From: Marimonas arenosa
GTDB lineage: Bacteria > Pseudomonadota > Alphaproteobacteria > Rhodobacterales > Rhodobacteraceae
Length of the DNA stretch: 64,000 bases
Assembly (NCBI RefSeq): GCF_030848945.1
Contig: NZ_JANHAX010000001.1
Span: 558,001 to 622,000, forward strand
Reading direction: 5' to 3'
In this document: piece after piece, positions 9,060 to 17,727 of the stretch
How the letters are laid out: the number at the start of each line of letters is the position of its first letter
How positions within the stretch are numbered: position 1 is the first letter of the stretch
Notes under the pieces: generated by a model
Seen by the model: only the letters and a program-made list of their open reading frames with translations
Told to the model about the DNA's origin: nothing
Database searches by the model: none
Program-made: the position numbers and the translations under genes

Positions 9060-11480
9060 TCAGGCGCGCAGACGCTCGCCTTTCGGATCGAACGGCGGTT
9101 CGGCCAGGATACGGGCGCGGTGCGGGCGTCCGAGGATCATCACCTCGACCGCTTCGCCCGGTTCGGCGTTTTTCACGTAACCCAGGGCCAGGCTCGTCCC
9201 AACGGAATAGCCGTAAGCGCCGGAGGTGACCTTGCCGATACCGACACCGCCCTTGAAGATCGGCTCACCGCCGGTGGCATCGGCATTCGACGCCGTGACA
9301 TCCCCCTCGTCAATCGCCAGCAGCACCAGGGTTTCACGCGCCGGTTTCGCCATGACCTCGGCAGCGGCGCGTTTGTGCAGAAAATCCTTCTGCATCTTCA
9401 CCAGCCGGTCGAGTCCGACCTCCTGCGGCCAGTATTCCGGGGAGTATTCCCGGCTCCAAGATCCATAGCCCTTCTCGATCCGCAAAGACATAAGCGCCCG
9501 CGATCCCACCGGCACCGCGCCAAATTCGCGTCCCGCCTCGATCAGCGCCTGATAAAGCCGCTGCTGATCCTCGGTGGCGCAATGCAGTTCCCATCCAAGA
9601 TCGCCGGTGAACGACACCCGAAGCGCAATGCACTCCACCCCCGCCAGCTCGATCCTTTTCGAGCGCATGAAAGGGAAATCCTCGGTCGCCAGAGAGGTAT
9701 TGGTCAGGCGCTGCAACATCTCGCGCGAGCGCGGACCAGCGACGTTGAAGCCGCAAACCGCCTCGGTCATCGGCTCGAATGTCGTGCCCGCCGGCAGCGG
9801 CACCATGTCGTAGAACCGCTTCTGGTAACGCTCGGCCATGCCGGAGCTGACGATCCAGAACTCGTCTTCAGCCAACCGCGTAACGGTGGCATCGCCGGCA
9901 ATGCCGCCACGCTTGCCGATCAGCGGCGTCAGGCAGGACCGGCCCACCGTCTTGGGCATGGTGTTGGCGAAGACGGCGTTCAACCAGTCCTCGGCCCCTG
10001 CCCCCTTGACCCGGTACTTGGCGAAGTTCGAGATGTCGATGATGCCGGCGGCGGCGCGCAGGGCGCGGCATTCCTCGCCCACCGGCCCCCACCAGTTCTG
10101 CCGGGTGAAGCCATTGGTATCCCCGGTGCCGGGCTCGCCGGCGAACCACAGCGGGTGTTCCCAGCCGTAGTTGAGCCCCATGACAGCGCCCATGTCTTTT
10201 TGCATCTCGTAAACCGGTCGGGTGCGCACCGGGCGGCCGGCCTCGCGTTCCTCGCCCGGGAAATGGATGCTGAAACGGTGGGCATACTGATTTTCGACCC
10301 GCGCCTTGGTGAATTCTTTCGTGGCCCAACTGCCGAAACGGGTGACGTCCCAGACGAACATGTCCATCGTGGTTTCGCCCTCGACGATCCATTCGGCGGC
10401 GAGCTTGCCCATACCCCCGGACTGGGAGAAGCCGGGAATGATACCGTTGCAGCAGAAGTAGTTCTTCCGTTCCGGCACCGGACCGAACAGCACGTTGGAA
10501 TCCGGCGACCAGATCATCGGCCCGTTGATCACCCGCTTGATGCCGGCCTCGCCGACCGCCGGAACGCGGTCGATGGCGCGCATCATGTTGTCCTCGATAC
10601 GTTCGAGGTCGTCGGCGAAGAGCTCGTGACCGAAACCCTGCGGTGTGCCGTCTTCGGCCCAGAACCGCATGTCGCGCTCGTAGGCGCCGACCAGCAGGCC
10701 AAGCCCTTCCTGGCGCAGGTAATATTCACCGTCGCGGTCGGCCACCGACGGCAGGCGGCGGTCGAGCGCGGCGATGGCGGGGATGGTTTCGGTGACGAAA
10801 TACTGGTGTTCGGTCGGCATCAGCGGCAGGGTGAGGCCCGCCATCGCCGCCACCTCGCGGCCCCAGAGCCCGGCGGCGTTGATCACCCAATCCGCCCTGA
10901 TATCGCCTTTGGGGGTGCGCACGATCCAGCTGCCATCGGGTTGCTGTTCGGTCCCGGTGACGGGGGTAAACCGCAGGATCTCGGCGCCGTTCTGGCGCGC
11001 GCCCAAGGCATAGGCGTTGGTCACGCCCGAGGGATCGACATTGCCGCCGTCGGGTTCGTACATGATGCAGCGGATCCCGTCGAAATCGACCAGCGGATGC
11101 AGGCGTTCGGCCTCGTCCCGGTCGATCTGGTAGAAGTTCATGCCATAGAGTTTCGCCTTGGCAGCCTGGAGCATGAGCTGGTGCTCGCGGTCTTCGGTCT
11201 GGGCGAGGTAAAGCGAGCCGGGCTGGAACACGCCGCAGGACTGGCCGGTTTCCTGTTCCAGTTCCTTGTAGAGGTTCATCGTGTAGTGCTGCAGACGGGT
11301 GATGTTGGTGTTGTCGTGCAGCCCGTGGATGTTGGCGGCCGCGTGCCAGGTGGACCCGGAGGTCAACTCGTCGCGTTCCAGAAGGACGATATCGGTCCAG
11401 CCCAGCTTGGTCAGATGATACAGGATCGAGCAGCCGATCAATCCTCCGCCGATCACAACGGCTTGGGCATGGGTGCGCAT
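9060..11480 (-). CDS. FAD-dependent dimethylglycine/sarcosine dehydrogenase-like enzyme with GcvT domain
   Basis: An 806-residue flavoprotein. The N-terminal FAD-binding oxidoreductase domain starts VVIGGGLIGCSILYHL. TSGSTWHAA near residue 50 holds the His that carries covalent FAD in mammalian dimethylglycine and sarcosine dehydrogenases, so covalent flavin is likely. The C-terminal half is a GcvT-type folate-binding domain (SFTGDLGWELHC, LRIEKGYGSWSREYSPEYWPQE) that would accept the one-carbon unit on tetrahydrofolate. The start at ATG 11480 drops a non-homologous extension. Substrate could be dimethylglycine, sarcosine or another N-methyl amine. It is divergent from a close paralogue 152 bases away. 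Confidence 0.85.
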   Translation of the reverse strand: MRTHAQAVVIGGGLIGCSILYHLTKLGWTDIVLLERDELTSGSTWHAAANIHGLHDNTNITRLQHYTMNLYKELEQETGQSCGVFQPGSLYLAQTEDREHQLMLQAAKAKLYGMNFYQIDRDEAERLHPLVDFDGIRCIMYEPDGGNVDPSGVTNAYALGARQNGAEILRFTPVTGTEQQPDGSWIVRTPKGDIRADWVINAAGLWGREVAAMAGLTLPLMPTEHQYFVTETIPAIAALDRRLPSVADRDGEYYLRQEGLGLLVGAYERDMRFWAEDGTPQGFGHELFADDLERIEDNMMRAIDRVPAVGEAGIKRVINGPMIWSPDSNVLFGPVPERKNYFCCNGIIPGFSQSGGMGKLAAEWIVEGETTMDMFVWDVTRFGSWATKEFTKARVENQYAHRFSIHFPGEEREAGRPVRTRPVYEMQKDMGAVMGLNYGWEHPLWFAGEPGTGDTNGFTRQNWWGPVGEECRALRAAAGIIDISNFAKYRVKGAGAEDWLNAVFANTMPKTVGRSCLTPLIGKRGGIAGDATVTRLAEDEFWIVSSGMAERYQKRFYDMVPLPAGTTFEPMTEAVCGFNVAGPRSREMLQRLTNTSLATEDFPFMRSKRIELAGVECIALRVSFTGDLGWELHCATEDQQRLYQALIEAGREFGAVPVGSRALMSLRIEKGYGSWSREYSPEYWPQEVGLDRLVKMQKDFLHKRAAAEVMAKPARETLVLLAIDEGDVTASNADATGGEPIFKGGVGIGKVTSGAYGYSVGTSLALGYVKNAEPGEAVEVMILGRPHRARILAEPPFDPKGERLRA

Positions 11481-11632
11481 GGCAAACCTCTTCGAATGCG
11501 AGTCTTCGACCAGACTGGCCCGCTCTTCAAGCCGCTGATTGCCCGAATGCGACGTCTGCGGTCGCTGCGTGACATGAAAGGGCGAATGCGCCAAGGTCTG
11601 GTGGCCGCGAGAAAAACACGGGAGGGCTGGCA

Positions 11633-14050
11633 ATGAAAACCACTGCACGGGTTGTGGTGATCGGCGGCGGGGTGGTCGGGTGTTCGGTGCTCTATCACCT
11701 GACCAAGCTGGGCTGGTCGGACGTGATGCTGGTGGAACGCTCGGACCTGACCAGCGGCTCCACCTGGCACGCCGCGGGCGGCTTTCACACCCTTAACGGC
11801 GACACCAACATGGCGGCGCTGCAGGGCTACACCATCCGGCTTTACAAGGAGTTGGAGGAGATCACCGGCATGTCCTGCGGGCTGCACCATGTCGGCGGCG
11901 TGACGCTGGCCGACAACCGCGACCGGATGGACATGCTTTTGGCCGAGCGCGCCAAGCACCGCTACATGGGGCTGGAAACCGAGATCGTGGGGCCGGAGGA
12001 GATCAGGACGATCGCGCCGGTCACCAATGTCGAGGGCGTGATCGGGGCGCTCTATGATCCGCTGGACGGGCATCTCGATCCGTCAGGCACGACCCATGCC
12101 TATGCCAAGGCGGCGCGAATGGGCGGCGCCACGATCGAAACCCACTGCATGGTCAAGGAAACCAACCAGCGGGCCGACGGGTCGTGGGACGTGGTGACTG
12201 ACAAGGGCACCATCCGTGCCGAGCATGTGGTCAACGCGGGTGGGCTTTGGGCGCGCGAGGTCGGCGCCATGGCGGGGGTGTATTTCCCGCTGCACCCGAT
12301 GGAGCATCAGTACCTGGTGACCGAAGAGATCCCCGAGATCGCCGAGATCGTCGATGCGGGCGGCGAACACCCGCATGTGATGGACCCGGCCGGCGAAAGC
12401 TATCTGCGGCAGGAAGGACGCGGGCTGTGTATCGGGTTCTACGAACAGCCCTGCCGTCCCTGGGCCATCGATGGCACACCCTGGTCATTCGGCCACGAGC
12501 TGCTGCCCGATGATTTCGACAAGATCGAAAACTCGATCGCGTTTGCCTACAAACGCTTCCCGGTGCTCGAGCGCGCAGGAGTCAAAACGGTGATCCACGG
12601 CCCCTTTACTTTTGCGCCTGACGGGAACCCGCTGGTCGGACCGGTGCCGGGGATGCGCAACTACTGGTCGGCCTGCGCGGTGATGGCGGGGTTCAGCCAG
12701 GGCGGCGGTGTCGGGCTGATGCTGGCGCAATGGATGATCGAAGGCGAGACCGAGCGCGACACTTTCGCCATGGACTGCGCCCGGTTCGGCGACTGGATCA
12801 CGCCGGGTTTTACAAGGCCCAAGGTCATCGAGAATTACCAGAAGCGGTTTTCCGTCAGTTACCCCAACGAGGAACTGCCCGCGGCCCGACCGTTCCGGCA
12901 GACGCCGATGTACGACGTGTTCGACCAGATGGGCGCGGTCTGGGGCGCGCAATACGGGCTGGAGGTTCCCAACTACTTCGCCGAGGCCGACGAGCCGCAC
13001 TACGAAACCCCGACCTTCCGTCGCTCGAACGCCTGGGAGGCGACCCGGCGCGAGGTGAAGGCCGTCCGCCAAAGCGTTGGAATCAATGAGGTTCACAATT
13101 TCGGCAAGTATCTGGTCACAGGTCCCAATGCCCACTCCTGGCTTGATCGGATCATGGCCGGGCGCATCCCCGCGCCGGGGCGCGTGTCGCTGACCCCGAT
13201 GCTGAGCGAAAAAGGACGGCTGATCGGCGATTTCACCGTCTCCTGTCTCTCCGACGAGGCCTATCAGCTCACGGCGTCTTACGGCGCGCAGGCCTATCAC
13301 ATGCGCTGGTTCGAAAAGCATGGCGCCGACGGAGTCCGGGTCGAGAACATTTCCGACCGGCTCAACGGGTTCCAGATTGCCGGCCCGAAGGCGCGCGACG
13401 TGCTGCAGGCCTGCACCCGCACCGACATCTCGGGGATGCGGTTCATGGATCTGCGGCAGCTCACCGTCGGCATGGTCGACTGTCTGGTGCAGCGGGTCTC
13501 TTACACCGGCGACCTCGGGTATGAGATCTATTGCGACCCGATCGCACAGCGCAGCCTTTGGGACACCCTGTGGCAGGCCGGGCAGCCACACGGTATGAAA
13601 CCATTCGGTATGCGGGCGATGATGTCGCTCCGGCTCGACAAGTTTTTCGGCTCCTGGCTGCGCGAGTTTTCGCCCGACTACACTCCCGGGGAAACCGGGC
13701 TGGATCGCTTTATCTCCTGGTCGAAAGATATTGAATTCATTGGGCGAAAAGCCGCCGAAGACGAGCGCTCCAGAGGCCCGTCCCGCAAGCTGATCGCCTT
13801 CGAAGTCGATGCCGGCGACGCCGATGTCGTCGCCTATGAACCGATCTGGCTTGACGGTGAGGTGATCGGGTTCTGCACCTCGGGCGGGTATTCGCACCAT
13901 GGCGACAAGAGCATCGCCCTGGGCCTGGTGCCGAAAGACGCCGCCGGCGAGGGGCTGGAGGTCGAGATCGAAATCCTCGGGCAGATGCGGCCGGCCCGGC
14001 GGATCTCAACACCGCTCTTCGATGCTGACGGGGCCCGGATGCGCGGTTAG
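11633..14050 (+). CDS. FAD-dependent dimethylglycine/sarcosine dehydrogenase-like enzyme with GcvT domain, second paralogue
   Basis: An 805-residue paralogue of the divergent gene next door with the same domain order: FAD domain (VVIGGGVVGCSVLYHLTKLG), TSGSTWHAAGG with the presumed flavin-linking His, then a GcvT-type C-terminal domain (RVSYTGDLGYEIYC, MMSLRLDKFFGSWLREFSPD). A strong ribosome site GGGAGGG lies 7 bases before ATG 11633. The paralogues differ most after the FAD motifs, for example at residues 55-65 (GGFHTLNGDTN here against ANIHGLHDNTN), so they probably take different methylated amines. A nucleotidyltransferase gene follows after 9 bases. Confidence 0.85.
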   Translation: MKTTARVVVIGGGVVGCSVLYHLTKLGWSDVMLVERSDLTSGSTWHAAGGFHTLNGDTNMAALQGYTIRLYKELEEITGMSCGLHHVGGVTLADNRDRMDMLLAERAKHRYMGLETEIVGPEEIRTIAPVTNVEGVIGALYDPLDGHLDPSGTTHAYAKAARMGGATIETHCMVKETNQRADGSWDVVTDKGTIRAEHVVNAGGLWAREVGAMAGVYFPLHPMEHQYLVTEEIPEIAEIVDAGGEHPHVMDPAGESYLRQEGRGLCIGFYEQPCRPWAIDGTPWSFGHELLPDDFDKIENSIAFAYKRFPVLERAGVKTVIHGPFTFAPDGNPLVGPVPGMRNYWSACAVMAGFSQGGGVGLMLAQWMIEGETERDTFAMDCARFGDWITPGFTRPKVIENYQKRFSVSYPNEELPAARPFRQTPMYDVFDQMGAVWGAQYGLEVPNYFAEADEPHYETPTFRRSNAWEATRREVKAVRQSVGINEVHNFGKYLVTGPNAHSWLDRIMAGRIPAPGRVSLTPMLSEKGRLIGDFTVSCLSDEAYQLTASYGAQAYHMRWFEKHGADGVRVENISDRLNGFQIAGPKARDVLQACTRTDISGMRFMDLRQLTVGMVDCLVQRVSYTGDLGYEIYCDPIAQRSLWDTLWQAGQPHGMKPFGMRAMMSLRLDKFFGSWLREFSPDYTPGETGLDRFISWSKDIEFIGRKAAEDERSRGPSRKLIAFEVDAGDADVVAYEPIWLDGEVIGFCTSGGYSHHGDKSIALGLVPKDAAGEGLEVEIEILGQMRPARRISTPLFDADGARMRG

Positions 14051-14059
14051 GCTGCGCTT

Positions 14060-14683
14060 ATGACGACGGTTTTGATCCTAATTCCAGCCGCCGGCGCCGC
14101 GCGCCGGATGCGCGGGCGCGACAAGCTCTTGGAAGACATCGACGGCGAGCCGGCGCTGGTTCGTCAGGTGCGGCGGGCGCTGGCTACCGGTGCGCGGGTT
14201 TATGTGCCGCTGTCGCAGGAGCATCCGCAGAGGGCGGCGGCGTTGGCTCCGATCGGGTCTCCGGCGCTGCTCTCCGAGACGATTGACGGCCGCGACGGCA
14301 TGTCGGTCTCGATCCGGGCCGCAGCACGACTGGCGCAATCCGACAACGGAGACGCCGCCGTCGATGGGCTGATGATTCTGCCGGCTGACATGCCCGAACT
14401 TGAAACCGACGATCTTAAGGCGGTGATCGCCTCTTTCACGCAGTCGCCGGACCGCATTCATCGCGGTGCAACGGCCGATGGCCGCCCCGGCCATCCGGTG
14501 ATCTTCCCACGCCGGCTGTTTCCGGCGCTCGACGCACTTACCGGGGACGAAGGCGCCCGCTCGGTTCTGACCGGGCAAGACGTGTGCCTGGTCGCTCTTC
14601 CGGAAAACCATGCTCTGACCGATCTCGACACGCCCGAGGAATGGGCGGCCTGGAGCGCTGCGCGGTGTCCCGGGTCTGGCTGA
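14060..14683 (+). CDS. MobA/MocA-like NTP transferase
   Basis: A 207-residue nucleotidyltransferase fold: LILIPAAGAARRMRGRDKLL at the N-terminus is the NTP-binding loop (AAG.A.RM...K), LMILPADMPELE holds the metal-binding Asp, and ADGRPGHPVIFPRRLFPAL matches the G.P..F...F element of the MocA/CTP:molybdopterin cytidylyltransferase group. Those enzymes build MCD or MGD molybdenum cofactors, but no molybdenum enzyme lies nearby and the cofactor is not shown. It starts 9 bases after the flavoprotein stop and is probably cotranscribed with it. Confidence 0.75.
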   Translation: MTTVLILIPAAGAARRMRGRDKLLEDIDGEPALVRQVRRALATGARVYVPLSQEHPQRAAALAPIGSPALLSETIDGRDGMSVSIRAAARLAQSDNGDAAVDGLMILPADMPELETDDLKAVIASFTQSPDRIHRGATADGRPGHPVIFPRRLFPALDALTGDEGARSVLTGQDVCLVALPENHALTDLDTPEEWAAWSAARCPGSG

Positions 14684-14693
14684 ATTTTGACCG

Positions 14694-15017
14694 TCAGGCG
14701 ACCGAGGTCATCGCGATGACGTTGTCTTGGTGCGGCACGGGCTTCATGCAGGCCGGCAGGATGATTTCGTCCACGCCCTGAAAGACGATGCTGTCGGCGC
14801 CATCCGTGATTAAACCACTGTTCTCGCCGGTCCAGACGATATCGACCGGGTCCGACAAGCGGGACAGGTCGATCTTGCGATAGACCGGGCCGCAGGGCCC
14901 GCCGATAATCATGTCTTCGCCGATCCCGAGCCGGCTCGGCACGACCACGAAAACCCGGTCGACGTCCTGCGGCGCGGTGACCGTGACGTCGGCGTTGATG
15001 AAACTACTCGCACTCAT
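14694..15017 (-). CDS. Small protein of unknown function, 107 residues
   Basis: Starts at ATG 15017 (MSASSFINADVTVTAPQDVD) after CAAAA-rich AAAGGTAAGACAAAA sequence; the open frame runs 13 codons further upstream but that part looks non-coding. The protein is rich in beta-strand residues with paired Asp/Gly turns (VPSRLGIGEDMIIGGPCG; GENSGLITDGADSIVFQG), no signal peptide and no membrane segment. I do not recognise a family; the Asp-turn spacing resembles a small beta-sandwich. It converges on the nucleotidyltransferase with 10 bases between stops. Confidence 0.55.
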   Translation of the reverse strand: MSASSFINADVTVTAPQDVDRVFVVVPSRLGIGEDMIIGGPCGPVYRKIDLSRLSDPVDIVWTGENSGLITDGADSIVFQGVDEIILPACMKPVPHQDNVIAMTSVA

Positions 15018-15166
15018 TTTTGTCTTACCTTTTCTCACACTGCCCCCGCCTGTCATGCGCGGGCACCCATTACCACGAGGTCACGCTGTCAGGCCGGTGT
15101 GGCGAAAATCGGGTAAACTTGAGGGGTTTTTCTGCCAGAGCACTGCCAAATCGCTCCGGCACAACG

Positions 15167-15196
15167 AAAACGGGAAGGGACCTAAGCCCCTTCCCG
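15167..15196 (-). terminator. Probable Rho-independent terminator for the Hint gene
   Basis: On the minus strand a 9-bp stem (CGGGAAGGG with CCCTTCCCG, plus-strand arms 15171-15179 and 15188-15196) is followed by TTTTCGTT. It lies about 135 bases downstream of the Hint-protein stop, in the right direction. Confidence 0.55.
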
Positions 15197-15230
15197 ACAC
15201 CCGGGCACGGGTTTGGAAATGCCCGGGTGT
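15197..15230. other. 11-bp perfect inverted repeat next to the terminator
   Basis: Arms ACACCCGGGCA (15197-15207) and TGCCCGGGTGT (15220-15230) enclose a 12-base loop and directly abut the preceding hairpin. There is no T-run on either side, so it is not a classical terminator on its own; it may reinforce termination or be a repeat relic. Confidence 0.5.
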
Positions 15231-15331
15231 GCTGCATATAGAATCAACCAAAAAGGCGGGACCTCAGACCATACCTGGCCCCTGCCCCGTGTTTCCGACA
15301 GCCTCTCGTTTCGGAAGCCGCATGTCCGGTG

Positions 15332-16045
15332 TCAGAGGACCAGCAGGCGTGCCTCATGCTTTTTCAACGAGCGGCGCGCCGCGGTGTAGTTCTCGACTCC
15401 TTCCTCAGTCTCAAGATCGGGAAACACTTCGAAAATCTTGCTGCGCTGCGCCTGACCCAAGCCGTTCAGCACGCCGGGTCCGGGCTGAAAGCTCTCGGTC
15501 CAGGCACCGTTCGAAAGCACAACCTCGTGGCGGTCGAACATGAAATGCAGGTAGGTGACTCCCAGCGTGCCGATTTCGTCCACCCCTGGCAGATCGGTCA
15601 GGTACTTGGCCGCGACCAGCACTTCCCGGTCCTCGAAGTAGAGTTGCACCGTGTCGCCGGTGATCAACAGCCGGTGCTGCGGGCTGACCATCATGTCGAA
15701 CTCGGGCAGATTGTGGCCGAGACTGCCTTTCTGGATCAGGATCGGGCGCAGATGCGGCGCGCGGGCCAGTTCGAAACCCGTTGCCGTGTGCGAGCCGATC
15801 CAGCGGATCTCCTGGATACCGTTGTCGCGGGTGATGATCTGGTCGCCCGGCTTCAGATCTTCCACCGGGCGCTCGCCTGTCGGCGTGGCAATGGCAGAGC
15901 CGGGGGTGAAGCAGGGAACGGTCTGCGCGATATCCGCGGTGCCGAGCGTGCCGGTCACGTCGCCCGCATCCACCGGCTGCGGGCGTCCCGAACCGGTGCC
16001 GCCTGTTTCGAAAAGCCTGCAGTGCAGACCGAGATCAGCCATCAT
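15332..16045 (-). CDS. Hint (hedgehog/intein) domain protein
   Basis: A 237-residue protein whose central part is a Hint module: CFTPGSAIATPTGERPVEDL with the leading Cys of block A, then GDQIITRDNGIQEIRWIG, and SPQHRLLI with the block-B-like His. Such proteins are common in Rhodobacteraceae, usually attached to secreted or calcium-binding proteins. Here the module has only a 40-residue Gly/Pro-rich leader and no calcium-binding (RTX) repeats. Autoprocessing is possible but no C-extein is evident. ATG at 16045 or 16042 are both possible starts. Confidence 0.8.
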   Translation of the reverse strand: MMADLGLHCRLFETGGTGSGRPQPVDAGDVTGTLGTADIAQTVPCFTPGSAIATPTGERPVEDLKPGDQIITRDNGIQEIRWIGSHTATGFELARAPHLRPILIQKGSLGHNLPEFDMMVSPQHRLLITGDTVQLYFEDREVLVAAKYLTDLPGVDEIGTLGVTYLHFMFDRHEVVLSNGAWTESFQPGPGVLNGLGQAQRSKIFEVFPDLETEEGVENYTAARRSLKKHEARLLVL

Positions 16046-16876
16046 CAGACCCTTTCCATCACCCCCGAAGCCGCTGCAAGCCCCGGGCCTCCGGCCGCGT
16101 GCCCGTGTCTGCGGCGGACGCGCAGTCTCGCTTCAGCCTGCGACTCACGAGAAAACTTTGAAAAGGCGGGCGACGATCCGGCACGCGGGGCGCCCGTTTG
16201 ACGGCTTCAGCGCCAGCCTCGGTTGGTGACCGACCCGGGCCCACGCTCCTTTTCGCATCTCCCCGATGCATCACATTTCAACGGCCGCCCCATGGCCATC
16301 AGACATGCCCCCCAGTCGGGCACGTTCATTCATACGGCCACATTTCTTCCCGACAAACCGGGTTTTTGACCAAAAGAAGGCAGCACGGCCCCCCTTTCCG
16401 CGCGCGACTGCCCTGATTTCGCCCCATTTCGTGGCCCCAACCAGGCAATTGTTTCCAATCCCGAGTGCCGGTTGTCCCGTCTCCAAGGCTTGTTTATCAG
16501 CCCTGCCCCCGACAGCTGCCGGCTGTTTCGCGACACCCCGACGGCAGCGATTGTTTCCGCTTTGAAAACAGTGACGATGGACGGCCTCACGACGAAAAAC
16601 GGCGAAACCGTGGTGATTTCTGGTCAAGTATTGACCCCGGATTGGACCCCAATCCGCCAGAACATCGCGAATTGGCCACAAATTGCGGCGGGCAGCGTTA
16701 AACCGCGCCCGAATCAACCCATTGAAATCCCCTATAGTTCCCGGCCGCCCCGCACCGCACCGCACCCGTTGCCCCGGCCCTCACGGCGGTGTCGCGGGAC
16801 ACCGCGCGCGCCGTAGCGCGACCGGGAACGCGCGGGGCCGGCCGCGGTCGGCACCGCGGGTGGCGGTTTGTGTTGG
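16046..16876. other. 831-base stretch without a convincing gene; contains tandem hairpins
   Basis: Open frames here (up to 164 codons, minus strand) have compositions and residue patterns unlike proteins. What I do see are two abutting perfect inverted repeats, GGTCAAGTATTGACC (16622-16636) and CGGATTGGACCCCAATCCG (16638-16656), and a GC stem GCGGTGTC/GACACCGC (16786-16805). The first part may hold the promoter of the Hint gene; the last part is the tRNA-Leu downstream region. Confidence 0.5.
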
Positions 16877-16963
16877 TGGTACCCAAGGTCGGACTCGAAC
16901 CGACAAGGCCGTTAAGCCGGGGGATTTTGAATCCCCTGTGTCTACCAATTCCACCACTTGGGC
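16877..16963 (-). tRNA. tRNA-Leu (anticodon CAA), CCA encoded
   Basis: The minus strand folds as a class II tRNA: acceptor GCCCAAG pairs with CTTGGGT (a G-T pair at position 1-72), the anticodon stem GGGGA/TCCCC holds loop TTCAAAA, giving CAA, a long variable arm (GGCTTAACGGCC) follows, and the T-loop is GGTTCGAGTCC. Discriminator A and an encoded CCA (16877-16879) complete it. Confidence 0.96.
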
Positions 16964-17032
16964 ATCTGGCTTGGTTCCCCTCATTTAGCGTGCGCGGGCG
17001 GCCGGGAAAAGGGCAAAATACCACCCGGAGGC

Positions 17033-17066
17033 AAAGCCCCGTCGCGCCGGTGCCGGGCTTTTTTTT
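17033..17066 (+). terminator. Plus-strand Rho-independent terminator upstream of dedA-like gene
   Basis: AAAGCCC (17033-17039) pairs with GGGCTTT (17055-17061), with a GC-rich 15-base loop, followed by more T residues to 17066. It reads in the plus direction, but no plus-strand gene was found in the kilobase before it. Confidence 0.55.
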
Positions 17067-17148
17067 GGTTCAGGCCGAAGCGCCTTGTGTTATAGGGGCC
17101 GCAGGAACAGGCACGGGGCGAACCGCGCGAAACGAGGCAGACCGGGCA

Positions 17149-17727
17149 ATGCTGCGCAGGCTTTACGACTGGACGATGCGACTGGCGGATCACCCGCACG
17201 CGATGTGGGCGCTGGCTGTCGTGGCCTTCATTGAAAGCTCGGTGTTCCCGATCCCGCCCGACGTGATCATGATCCCGATGATCCTGGCGAGACCGCACCG
17301 GGCCTGGGCCATCGCCGGCGTCGCGCTCGCGGCGTCGGTGATCGGCGGGCTTCTGGGCTATGCCATCGGCGCGCTGGCCTATGAACAGCTTGGCCAGCCG
17401 ATCCTGGAAAGCATGGGCAAGGCCGACGCGATGGAGAGCTTCAACGCCAAATTCAACGATTTCGGTTTCTGGGCCGTGCTGACTGCCGGGATGACGCCCT
17501 TTCCCTACAAGGTCATCACCATCATGTCGGGTTGGACCGGCCTGCCGCTTGGCACCTTCATCGCCACGTCGATCCTTGCCCGTGGCCTGCGGTTCTTTAT
17601 CGTTGCCGCGCTGCTGTGGAAATACGGCGCACCCATTCGTGACTTCATCGAACGCCGACTGGGCTTTATGTTCATCCTGTTCGTGGCGCTACTGGTCGCT
17701 GGCTTTTACGTCGTGAGGTACTTGTGA
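17149..17727 (+). CDS. DedA/YqaA-family inner membrane protein
   Basis: A 192-residue polytopic protein of the DedA/SNARE-associated (VTT) superfamily. ESSVFPIPPDVIMIPMILA near residue 27 is the family's re-entrant loop with an acidic residue and Pro pair; GGLLGYAIGALAYEQLGQ and a second loop LTAGMTPFPYKVITIMSGWTG follow, with a hydrophobic C-terminal helix (LGFMFILFVALLVAGFYVV). The related proteins flip or transport lipids such as undecaprenyl phosphate; this short YqaA-like type is less studied. I use ATG 17149; the frame upstream overlaps the tRNA complement. Its TGA shares a base with the dsbB-like start. Confidence 0.87.
   Translation: MLRRLYDWTMRLADHPHAMWALAVVAFIESSVFPIPPDVIMIPMILARPHRAWAIAGVALAASVIGGLLGYAIGALAYEQLGQPILESMGKADAMESFNAKFNDFGFWAVLTAGMTPFPYKVITIMSGWTGLPLGTFIATSILARGLRFFIVAALLWKYGAPIRDFIERRLGFMFILFVALLVAGFYVVRYL

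Noticed and set aside
8946..11636. An 896-codon open frame on the plus strand opposite the first flavoprotein gene
   Set aside because: It is antisense to a clear DMGDH-like gene and its translation has the Gly/His/Arg-rich look of a GC-rich shadow frame, with no motif.
16271..16765. 164-codon minus-strand frame in the gene-free region
   Set aside because: No ribosome site, no recognisable motif, and residue composition unlike nearby proteins.
16786..16805. GCGGTGTC/GACACCGC hairpin as terminator for tRNA-Leu
   Set aside because: No T-run follows on the minus strand and it is more than 70 bases from the tRNA end.
16877..16963. tRNA-Leu as an integration site
   Set aside because: I found no partial tRNA duplicate and no integrase nearby; the same holds for tRNA-Pro at 28114.
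16789..17148. 120-codon N-terminal extension of the DedA-like protein
   Set aside because: It would run through the complement of tRNA-Leu and the hairpin at 17033, and the extension has no membrane-protein character.
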